DNA of 64,000 bases, from assembly GCA_001600495.1 (NCBI GenBank), contig BCKE01000024.1:132184-196183 (forward strand), given 5' to 3'. The translations under genes and the position numbers were made by a program. A model generated the notes under the pieces. It made no database searches, had not been told where the DNA came from, and was given only the letters and a program-made list of their open reading frames with translations. Source of the DNA: Pilasporangium apinafurcum (taxonomy: Eukaryota > Oomycota > Peronosporomycetes > Pythiales > Pythiaceae). Position 1 is the stretch's first letter. Every line of letters begins with the position of its first letter. Positions 9,781-18,540 of this stretch are shown here, piece after piece.

Positions 9781-11040
9781 ATGGTGGGTCAGAAGTTGTT
9801 GCTTGATCGAGAATGGAATAAAGAGTAGTTATTGACGAACGATGATGTATAATGAATGAATGAACAGCCGAGCAAGAAGGTCAAGAAAAACACCACCACC
9901 ACCACCAAGGTGACCACGACCAAGACGGCCAAGTCTAACAAGCCGTCGTCCACCAAGCCAAAGAAGGACCCTCTCTTCCCAAGCACCCCAAAGAACTTCC
10001 GTTTGGGTGGTGACATTCAGGTATAAACAAACAACCACTTCCATTTTCGGCGTGCAGCCAAATTGGTTGTGTGTTCACGAACAGCATCCGAAAGCCCCTT
10101 CTCTTTTGAGTGCCTCAATTTTCCTCCTTTAAGGATACGGAAGGTTGGCTCTCTTATTGCTTCGCAAAGGAGAGGAGGGGTAACCACTTTTGGATGTCAA
10201 TTGTGTAGCGGGTCCCCCACGACCGCAATGACACAAACTCGGTGGGTGACAATTCATTCTTGCAATGATTGCGCCTCACGGGTAAATGAACACTCCTGCC
10301 ATGTTCGCATTCCATGCGAGCCATTCATTCTGTTTGTCTAATATTGGATAGTATACTTACGATGGAATTGTTTGTTTTTTCTGCAATTATAGCCTAAGCG
10401 TGACTTGTCTCGCTTTGTGCGCTGGCCACGTTACGTGCGTATCCAACGCCAACGCAAGATCCTGTACCAGCGCTTGAAGGTGCCGCCATCGATCAACCAG
10501 TTCACCAACACGGTTGACAAGAACACGGCTGCTGACCTCTTCAAGCTCTTGTTGAAGTACCAGCCTGAAACTAAGGCTGCCAAGACCCAGCGTCTTCGCA
10601 ACATTGCTGCCGGCAAGGAAGAAGCTTCGGCTCCTCCTGCTGTCATCAAGTACGGTCTCAACCACGTCACGTCGCTGATTGAGAACAAGAAGGCCAAGTT
10701 GGTGGTCATTGCCCACGATGTGAACCCCATTGAATTGGTTGTGTTCTTGCCAGCGCTCTGCCGCAAGTTCGACATCCCATATGCCATTGTCAAGGGTAAG
10801 GCTCGTCTTGGACAGCTTGTGCACAAGAAGAACGCTGCCGTTGTTGCGCTCACCCATGTGAACAAGGAAGACAAGAGCAAGTTCGACTCGCTCGCGCAAA
10901 CCTTCAAGTCCAAGTTCAACGATGATAACACCTTGCGCCGTAAGTGGGGCGGTGGTATTATGGGCTTGAAGACCCAGAAGAAGCTTGAGCTTCGTGAAAA
11001 GGCGATTGCGGCTGAAGCTGCCAAGAAGGCTCAATACTAA
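9781..11040 (+). CDS. RPL7A: 60S ribosomal protein eL8 (L7a)
   Basis: Three-exon model: 9781-9783, 9868-10020, 10393-11040, giving 267 residues (human 266). The first exon is only the start codon: ATG followed by donor GTGGGT, with acceptor GAACAG at 9867. An ATG at 9858 would also read into the second exon, so the split start is preferred but not proven. Diagnostic blocks are [59 protein letters not shown] and [13 protein letters not shown]. It belongs to the L7Ae/L30e fold family, binds rRNA in the large ribosomal subunit and acts in 60S biogenesis. The N-terminal basic extension has a Thr run. Intron 2 (372 nt) is far longer than the other introns in the window. Codon use is strongly C/G-ended, as expected for a highly expressed gene. 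Confidence 0.95.
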
Positions 11041-11221
11041 GCTATCTCTCCTATCATTGCTAGTTGTGTAGCTTTGTAAGGTGGATTAGTTTGTCTCCCA
11101 GTAAATGGCTGAATAATAAATATGGAGTACTTTGCTCTCGTACTTTTAGATCATATGAATGTCTTTCTTTCCACAAGAAATTACAACCGTCTAATCATGA
11201 CAGTAACAGTATCAGAGTGTT

Positions 11222-11341
11222 CGCCTAAGGAGATCCTCATAGATACCAAAGTACCGGACACCTACTCCCTCTTGGGCCTATAACACCAGTAAAGCTGGCA
11301 GGACTCCTCGAAGAAGGCGACTTCGATATTTTTTTGCTTNA
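11222..11341 (-). ncRNA. Candidate guide RNA (fRNA-like) block of Fanzor2 copy B
   Basis: 120 nt between the nuclease stop and the point where homology to copy A ends. Conserved stems: CCAG (11286-11289) with CTGG (11295-11298), and TCGAAG (11308-11313) with CTTCGA (11321-11326, 7-nt loop). Conservation of noncoding sequence at this spot in both copies suggests function. If it works like TnpB, the guide would be copied from the flank starting at 11221 and reading downward. Confidence 0.4.
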
Positions 11342-13333
11342 TCAGGCGAAGTGTTCGCGCAAGATAGATCCGNCNATATTCTTGTGGAAGATGTTCTTTG
11401 CGGCACTTACATCACGATCGTGATCAAACGTACACTTCTTGCATTTGAATGTCTCGCTTTCACTGAGTCTCTTGTTGATCTTCCCGCAGCGTGAGCACGA
11501 GATGGACGTGTATCTCTCACAGACTTCTTCCAAGTGTCCGCCTGTGCGCTCCATCTTCTGTGTTAGGAGCATTCTGAAGTGATAATGTGACTGAGCCAAC
11601 ATCATCCGCGTCGTCGGACTTGAAATCTTGCGCTTGGGTCCACGTACTGTCAGCATCTCCTCTGGCTCCCATAAGTTTCTTGGTGTTGCATCTTCAACTT
11701 CCTCACGTACATATCTCGCAGACATTTTTTTTGTCTGAAACNTTGGTAACAGTACCTCATGATAATTGTCGCTCAGCCACCGCGAGAGCTTCTGGTGCAT
11801 ATCATTGACCANCCGTGACACCTTTCTCAACAGAAACCGAATCTTGCGTCACAGACGATAACGCTGACGTTTGCTCGTGCGTATTCTTTGTCGTGCTTGC
11901 TTCTTCGCAGTCCGTGTCCNTGTCTTACAAAANCTCTTGCAATTACAGACGGACTTCTTGCATGTAGTTGNCTCAATCGCGTTCTCCATTAACGNCAACT
12001 CTCTCTTATACGTGTTAATGAGTTGAAAGCGCCGCACGAGCTCTTTGTTCGGATCACCCACANATAACACCCTGCCGTCGGGGTCGTATAGCGTGATGAA
12101 CTTGCGTACTCCTGGATCAAGCGCGCATGATCGATTTGAGGTTGATATTGGGGATGCCTTGTGTCGAGGGATGCATAAATNATATTCACCTTCACGAGAG
12201 CGCCGCACCCGAACTGAATAGTTGAGTTCGGGAAGCTTCTCGCGCACCTCGATTCCTTCGTCTTTCTTGAAACCAAAAAAAGTTGGGTGGAACCTAACAC
12301 CGCTTTTCACAATCTTGATCGAACGACTACNCAATTCNATCGAGTTCGAGCGTGCGAACTTGCTTTTGAAGCGAAGCTCTGGGAACGTGGTCTTCTCATT
12401 TTTTTCCTTTTTGGCAAAAAACAACGCCAACGATGAATCGACCGCTTTCGTAAAGTCTCNAAACGCAGACCCCCGTACTTCATCGTCAGCTTGACAATGN
12501 CGCCTCAATGCTTTCTTGTTTCTGAAATATCCCGCCATTTTACCTGATTGTGAGATCGGGCGATACTTTGTCGCGAGTTCTTTCTTTGTCATTTTTTGTG
12601 AATCACCTTTCTTCCTAGCGACTCTTGTAGCGACATCTTCCCTTGATCTGGCGACGAGTTTGTTGCAAACAGCGCGATTCGTAGCAAACATTTGCTCGAG
12701 TTTCTCGCGTTGCGATTGCGTCGGATACAATCGAATCTTGATATTACTGGTGATCGATGGGATTGAGGGAGGAGGCGGTTCATCCTCTTTTCGAAACCGA
12801 GCGCGCTTGACNTATGGTTTGAGTTCCTTGGCGGGGNCCAGTATCCGCTTAGGGNTCCAACCAGCCACGTCCTCGTCCGCATAATTGAACACTTGGNACC
12901 ACGACGTCATGAGAGGCTTGAGTAGATCTGGAACGTTTCGTAAATGNGCTGGTTGTTTGTTTTTGACTCGCTTTTCCCGATGTTTTCTTTGTTGGCGTTT
13001 CTTCTTACGAACTTTTTTGTTCCCACAGATCTTTGCTTTCCTCAACTTTCTTGTTTTGATGCGCGTATCCACCACTCGCAACGCACTACGCTCGGGGAAC
13101 CACAATGTNCTTGCTACAGCAGGTGTGAACCATNNAGATGGATGTCCATCCTTATTGACCGTGGAGGCGTCTTCTTCGCGTTTGCGTTTGGTANTGATCT
13201 TTTGATTTGAAGGCTTCTGGTTGCACTTGACTCTGGAACGCGAGCATGGTGTGCCAATTTGAAGCCCTACGTCTTCAAAGTCATCGTGAGAGTCTTCCTC
13301 ATCGAAATCTGGTGGACGACCTCTTCTCTTCAT
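11342..13333 (-). pseudogene. Fanzor2 RNA-guided nuclease frame, one in-frame TGA
   Basis: A 663-codon frame read without introns, interrupted once by TGA at 11849-11851, between TSKRQRYRL and RKIRFLLRK. This could be a true stop or an artefact in this ambiguous consensus. Residues 1-200 are a basic N-terminal extension with likely nuclear signals (KRKREE; RKKKRQQRKHREK). Next comes the OrfB/TnpB helix-turn-helix start IRLYPTQSQREKLEQMF. RuvC-I is ALDPGVRKFITL (D406). The RuvC-II position reads HEVLLPxFQT, with no Glu where TnpB has one. A Glu lies instead in CERYTS (E606) just before the zinc ribbon CSRCG...CKKC, the 'rearranged glutamate' known for Fanzors. RuvC-III is HDRDVSAAKN. Fanzor2 proteins are known RNA-guided DNA endonucleases, usually found in IS607-type elements and giant viruses. 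Confidence 0.85.
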
Positions 13334-14204
13334 TGTGGCAAATCGGAGAATGTTGAAGTTTGGCGTCCGATCGTGCGCTGAGGTTTATGGCTACAGTTGG
13401 TATGTAATGGATCTCCATTATATCTCATACCCAGCAGGTCTAAAAACGGGAGAAACCCGAACGTGTTTGATAAAGTACGGTTTCTTACTGTGTGTAGGAT
13501 GCGAACTTCTGCTACGTGCAATAGTTCATTTCTTACGGTTCTGTTTGAATTGGACACTCAAACATCAGTCACTCATTCTTTTACTTTCTACATAGCTTTA
13601 TTAAATGTGATAATTGAGTTCCTAAGTTTCCTCCAAAAGATCAAATCTCTTTCCTCTTCATATGCTTCCTCGTACGTGTATCTAGTGTCAGTTAGTAAAG
13701 AGGGTGTATATCATCTCTCTAACGTTGGTAAATGATGGGAACTTTGGCAAAATGACTTTCTAGTTGCTGTAATTGCAAGATTTAACCTCCCAATTTTACC
13801 CATTTCTTAGAAAAAATTAGGTAACTATGAGTAATACTGTATTAATTAGGTAAAGACGGGAACAGTAGCTCTATCGCTGCGCCGCACTAATTCGAGCAGT
13901 GTTTTCACGGGTTATATATATACATATATGATCCGAGACGCATACAGCACGACCACACGCAAACCTTCCACTTGCTATTGAGTAAAAAGAGTGTAAACTG
14001 AATGTGAATCGTCTATTTCTACTGCAACAACGATGTATATAATGAATGTTCCACTAGGTTACTCCAACTCGCTTCGCGAGTTGTGCGTACCAACTGGCTA
14101 CACCTAGAATACGGGCTGTACCGTGTGAGCAGGTTCAAGTCCGAAGACCTCGAGCTCACGCTTTTTTTGCGCTTCTACAACTCACTTGATTATCGTTGCA
14201 AGTA
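13334..14204. other. Upstream flank of Fanzor2 copy B, no gene seen
   Basis: Contains the promoter or left end of copy B somewhere. AT-rich, with a TA-repeat patch near 13912-13930. A 7-bp hairpin CAACTCG-CTTCG-CGAGTTG sits at about 14067-14085, 3' of the Fanzor1 fragment. I could not define element ends. Confidence 0.35.
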
Positions 14205-14510
14205 CTCTGGTCTTGCTCGATTGNTGAAAAGTTCTGTCGTCACGCGCATAATATTCAGCGAAGCGTTCACGTCGCGATCCTAAAACGTCTTGCATTCACT
14301 GGATTCACAGTGCAAAACGGATCGAGATTCAATTGTGCCATTGGGAACGCCATTGACCATTTTCGGGAAGACTACCTTCGAAAGTTCAGCATGACAGTGG
14401 AAACATCGCTTGCTTGTACGAAACTCGTCGACGGAACGAACGGTAGTGCGCTTTGCCAGTTCCTTCTTGAGCGCTTTGGCGCCATGGTGATGAATTGTCG
14501 AATGACATAT
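14205..14510 (-). mobile_element. Fanzor1 nuclease fragment C
   Basis: About 100 codons of a Fanzor1 C-terminal region. SVDEFRTSKRCFHCH holds the alternative catalytic Glu and the first zinc-ribbon cysteines. CESSECKTF follows, then after an in-frame TAG comes DRDVNASLNIMR, the RuvC-III motif. The neighbour element D at 50.5 kb has LWNRDINAAINIL at the same place. The rest of the protein is missing, so this is a dead remnant. One ambiguous base (14224) suggests that it too belongs to a repeat family. Confidence 0.75.
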
Positions 14511-14779
14511 CAGTAAAAAAAAATCCTCATACTGGTTGCAAAGACACACTTGCAGTTGGGTATACTGAAAATAAGATTTCGAGGTAATTTGTTTGTCAGG
14601 TTTTCTAGTCAGTGTGACAGGTTTGGTCAGACGGACAAAATGGAATCTCATACGTTTTCCGCATGGACGGACAGCTTGCGAAAATAAGATAAGGGAGATG
14701 CAAATCTACTCTGTCACATGTGTCCCTCATGTTCCTCGTGTTCCACATGGGAGCTGATCCCGTACGCACCACATTCTGA

Positions 14780-17700
14780 TTGCCCCATATGCACCTTCAC
14801 CACTCTCATACGGTGTCCTTGGCGTCGCTGCTGCGTCTGCTTCTTATTCTTGTTGCTTCTGTATTCTTCATAAGAAAATTCGGCGTCAGATCTGCCAATT
14901 CCGACGAACAGGTACATCCAAATACCGAGGAAACCGCATCGGAAAGTGAATTGTCGCCGCAGTCGCACTTTAATGGGCTACTGGAGCTATCAGGGAGTAG
15001 CTACAAGTCCTTCAAGAATCGATTCCGTCGCCATTTACGTGGTGCGCAGTGTCTGACGTACCATGTCGCAGGAACATGGTGGCATTACGAATGGTGTTTT
15101 GACAAGCACGTGCGGCAATTCCACCCAATTTCAGCGACCAATGAGAGCAGCATCATTTTGGGGCATTACGTGCCGGAGCGATCGTTACGAATATTTCCCG
15201 TGAAGAACTACGCGCGGCTACGGAATCCAAACTACATGGGTTATGCGGCGCTGCAAACATTTCTACATGGAGAAATTTGCTCCTCTGATAGTGTGCATGG
15301 TAAGACTAGGAATCGGTCTGCTGAGATTCAGTACAAGTGCTGTGTGTTTCGCGCCAACGAGACCTACATTGAGATGGTCGAGGAACCGGAAACGTGCCAA
15401 TACGTCATGACGATATGTACACCCATCGTATGTGGAGTAGTGCAGCGTGACCAGTATGTGCTGGGCGCTGCCAGCGAAGTGAGCGAAAACGAGCGGTTGG
15501 TGCTCACGCAGACTGTAAAGGACATGTTTTATCACGCCTATCATGGCTATCTCACACATGCCTACCCATTGGATGCGCTGCTGCCAATCTCGTGCAAGGG
15601 CGAGCAGTTTGAATTGGGTAAAATCCAGATGCTCACGCTCATCGACACACTCGACACGTTGGCGATCCTGGAGGATGCGAAGGAGTTTCAACATGCCATT
15701 GAACTCGTGTTAGCTCGACTCCCAAACTTCGATATTGACACTGAAGTCTCGGTATTCGAGACCACCATTCGTGTATTGGGCGGGCTACTGTCGGCGCATC
15801 TATTTGCAACAGATGAAACCTTGGCACTTTTCCCACCTACAACGGAAGGTGTAAAGTATGAGAATGGACTTTTGAAGCTAGCAGTAGACCTCGGCGATCG
15901 ACTGATGCCTGCATTTAAGACCCGCACAGGAATTCCGTACGGTACCGTCAACTTACGCTACGGCGTCCCCAAAGGAGAGACTACGATCGCTTCCACGGCA
16001 GGTGCAGGTTCGCTTTCAATGGAGTTTACTATGCTTAGCGTGCTCACAGGTAATCCGAAGTATGCAAATGCAGCGAGAGGTGCAGCAAGAGCACTCTTCC
16101 AGCGAAGATCGACGCTCGGACTCCTGGGGAAGCACATCGATACGAAGAACGGTGAGTGGACGGAACTGCTCTCTGGCCCTGGATCGAATTCGGACAGTTT
16201 CTACGAGTATTTACTAAAGATGTACATGACATTTGGCGATCAAGAAGCACTTGAGATGTTTGCCACCGTATATCCAGCTGTCCTAGAACACAACTTGCAT
16301 GGCGATTGGTATGCTGATGTGTCCATGCGCACTGGTTGCCACCATGGCAATGTTGTATTTGAGAATCTTGCTGCGTTCTGGCCTGGCATGCAAGTCTCTA
16401 TTGGCCATCTTCACTCTGCGTCCAAGTCTATCAATTCGTTTTATCGAGTGTGGCGAGAGTATGGCTTTGTTCCCGAGCAGTTCAATGTGCTCGATTGGCG
16501 CCCGGTACGTGGTCGAGGATCTCGATACCCACTACGTCCGGAGCTCATTGAATCGACCTTTTACATGCATGAAGCGACGAATGATTCATCCTGGCTACGC
16601 GCCGGCGCACATGTTGTGCATTCATTGCAGAAATATTCCAAGACAAGTTGTGGGTATGCCACCGTTGCCGATATTGAAACGAAAGAGCAAGAAGATAATA
16701 TGCCATCGTTTTTTCTTTCGGAAACATGCAAATATCTTTACTTGCTATTCAATACGACCCATTTCTTTCGTAATGGCAAGTATGTCATGACGACCGAAGC
16801 GCATCCATTCCCAATCTTGCCATCGAAACTTGTCGATCCGATCATCAATGCCGATAAAACCACAAAAGAGTACCAGCAACGCCAAGCGCCTGATCATCGC
16901 TTGCAGTGCCTCAAACCTCATTTTTTGGATCCAATCAATTATCAAGTCGCCTACGTGGGCTCTGTCACGACAAGAACGGCTCGATGTGACGAAAAAGTCA
17001 AGCAAAAGCTAAAGTCGGCCTCTTCACACCAGCAAAATACAGTCGTACCAGCCGCTACTACGACCGTGAAGACCGTGTACGACCTACTACCTCGACAGGA
17101 GCAACAACTCAGGGAGCATCTCAATAAACCTGCCTCAGCCAGTAGCAATGGCGACATGGTGACGGAGAACGGTGAGGATGTCAAGTTTCAGGAACATTTT
17201 AATATCGGAGATGACATCGTCAGTGACCCGAAGAGAGCAGCATGGATAGAAGGGTTGTTGAAGGAGAGGCAACATGATCTGTTTGGTACGAAATCGTTCC
17301 GGACTGTGTATGGAGGGGCCAAATTTGGCCAATTTCGCGTCGATCAAATCCAGGGACTGTTTCGATATACGCGTGAAGACACAGGTGAGTGGATTGAGGC
17401 ATCTCATATGGGCGATTCCACACATCTGTTGGTATCGATGGGTCGAGAGGATCGATTCTTGTCTCCAACGGAAAATGAAGGCTCAGGTTCTGGGGATCTG
17501 GAGGACGAAGATGATCTGTTAATAGCGCCAACGTTTCCCAACCACCGTATATATGAAGTCCAACGGAACGAAACGATCTCCAAGGAAACTACATGCATAT
17601 TCTCTGTAGTGGTAATGTTGACAGGAGAAGAACCGGTTGAGCGATGGTACAGATTCCCATGTGTTAGTGCTGGTTTCGGCTTGTCAGACACTTTGACCGA

Positions 17701-18283
17701 GTCTCGTACATTTGAAGCATTACCTGTCGAGATCAGTAGCCCTTTGGATGCATGCGGCTGGCTGATGAATGAAAATTTGGATGGGAAGATGGTGATCATC
17801 ACTCGTGGGCTTTGTTTCTTTGAAACGAAGGTGAGGAATGCGGTACGACGTGGTGCTACCGGCGTAATCATCGTGAACAATGAAGAGGACGATCGAGTGA
17901 TTGTCATGGGTAGCAGTGGCGACCAAGAAGAAGATGGCGAAGAAGCAGAAAAGACTGGTGGTTCACAAACCAAGGAGGACCTAATAAAGCAAGCTGCGTT
18001 GAATATCCCTGTGGCGATGATACCTCAGCGGCTGGGCTTATGGCTCGATCGGCAGTTGGCACATGCACGTGAAACAGGAGCATCAATCTCTATTGGATTA
18101 GACATTAAGGTCCAAATGTTACCGACAGAGCAATCACTGAAACATTACCCGTACGTAGATGGCACGCTTACGGATCTCCGTGTGTATGGACCGGAGTGGG
18201 GTGTGAAGTTGGAGATCACGCGTGATAACCATTTCCCACACCATGAGAACTATGCCATCTCGATCGTAGAAACCCCAGTGTAG
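14780..18283 (+). CDS. OS-9-like lectin / EDEM (GH47) mannosidase / PA-domain fusion
   Basis: An 1167-residue single-exon protein of the ER glycoprotein-degradation pathway. Residues 12-32 are an N-terminal hydrophobic signal or anchor. Residues 90-220 form an MRH (OS-9/Yos9) lectin domain: GTWWHYEWC, VRQFH, NRSAEIQYKC and EEPETCQYVM supply the four mannose-binding residues (Q113, R179, E202, Y208). Residues 245-675 are a GH47 domain of EDEM type: FYHAYHGYLTHAYPLD, LTLIDTLDTLAIL, SVFETTIRVLGGLLSAH, RPELIESTFYMHEAT, ending at TTEAHPF. Residues about 988-1105 are a protease-associated (PA) domain, as in EDEM3. EDEM trims mannose from misfolded glycoproteins and OS-9 reads the exposed alpha-1,6-mannose; here both sit on one chain. 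There is no KDEL at the C terminus. Confidence 0.9.
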   Translation: MPHMHLHHSHTVSLASLLRLLLILVASVFFIRKFGVRSANSDEQVHPNTEETASESELSPQSHFNGLLELSGSSYKSFKNRFRRHLRGAQCLTYHVAGTWWHYEWCFDKHVRQFHPISATNESSIILGHYVPERSLRIFPVKNYARLRNPNYMGYAALQTFLHGEICSSDSVHGKTRNRSAEIQYKCCVFRANETYIEMVEEPETCQYVMTICTPIVCGVVQRDQYVLGAASEVSENERLVLTQTVKDMFYHAYHGYLTHAYPLDALLPISCKGEQFELGKIQMLTLIDTLDTLAILEDAKEFQHAIELVLARLPNFDIDTEVSVFETTIRVLGGLLSAHLFATDETLALFPPTTEGVKYENGLLKLAVDLGDRLMPAFKTRTGIPYGTVNLRYGVPKGETTIASTAGAGSLSMEFTMLSVLTGNPKYANAARGAARALFQRRSTLGLLGKHIDTKNGEWTELLSGPGSNSDSFYEYLLKMYMTFGDQEALEMFATVYPAVLEHNLHGDWYADVSMRTGCHHGNVVFENLAAFWPGMQVSIGHLHSASKSINSFYRVWREYGFVPEQFNVLDWRPVRGRGSRYPLRPELIESTFYMHEATNDSSWLRAGAHVVHSLQKYSKTSCGYATVADIETKEQEDNMPSFFLSETCKYLYLLFNTTHFFRNGKYVMTTEAHPFPILPSKLVDPIINADKTTKEYQQRQAPDHRLQCLKPHFLDPINYQVAYVGSVTTRTARCDEKVKQKLKSASSHQQNTVVPAATTTVKTVYDLLPRQEQQLREHLNKPASASSNGDMVTENGEDVKFQEHFNIGDDIVSDPKRAAWIEGLLKERQHDLFGTKSFRTVYGGAKFGQFRVDQIQGLFRYTREDTGEWIEASHMGDSTHLLVSMGREDRFLSPTENEGSGSGDLEDEDDLLIAPTFPNHRIYEVQRNETISKETTCIFSVVVMLTGEEPVERWYRFPCVSAGFGLSDTLTESRTFEALPVEISSPLDACGWLMNENLDGKMVIITRGLCFFETKVRNAVRRGATGVIIVNNEEDDRVIVMGSSGDQEEDGEEAEKTGGSQTKEDLIKQAALNIPVAMIPQRLGLWLDRQLAHARETGASISIGLDIKVQMLPTEQSLKHYPYVDGTLTDLRVYGPEWGVKLEITRDNHFPHHENYAISIVETPV

Positions 18284-18540
18284 GGAAGAGAAATTTTGAA
18301 GTTGTTGTCATCGACTAGCATTTTCGTTTTTATGGATAGAGAATTGACAGAGAGATGAATACAAATCTGAGTACCTCATAGAGTTAAAGAGTGTCTAGTC
18401 GAAGCAGATGCATTCAACCAATGTACTTTCATGTCGTCGATAAATGAAGTCCAACGTCATATACGTAAGTAGTTTTGGTTTTGTATCTTCGTTATCCTCC
18501 AACATACACACTCGTTCTTCCTTCTTCCGTCACCCCTTCT

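Larger units (their letters stand above)
11222..13333 (-). mobile_element. Fanzor2 (IS607-type TnpB-like) transposon copy B
   Basis: Minimum extent from the right-end homology boundary shared with copy A (11222) to the start codon of the nuclease frame (13333). The left end was not found. No serine recombinase (IS607 TnpA) frame is present within several kb, so the copy appears non-autonomous for transposition or the partner is elsewhere. 24 isolated ambiguous bases lie between 11340 and 13194, in contrast to none in the host genes. Confidence 0.85.

Noticed and set aside
10021-10392. snoRNA in intron 2 of the eL8 gene
   Set aside because: I searched for C box (TGATGA) and D box (CTGA) in suitable positions and found no pair; H/ACA cannot be judged by eye.
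7807-13865. The 11-mer AAGACGGGAAC beside Fanzor2 copy A and again near 13854 as a shared element end
   Set aside because: Matches of this length are expected many times by chance in 64 kb, and the surrounding sequence does not align.
14132-14145. GGTTCAAGTCC resembling a tRNA T-loop
   Set aside because: No acceptor stem, D arm or anticodon arm could be built around it; no tRNA gene was seen anywhere in the window.
11041-14204. Serine recombinase partner of the IS607-type Fanzor2 element
   Set aside because: No frame with resolvase motifs lies on either side of copy B.
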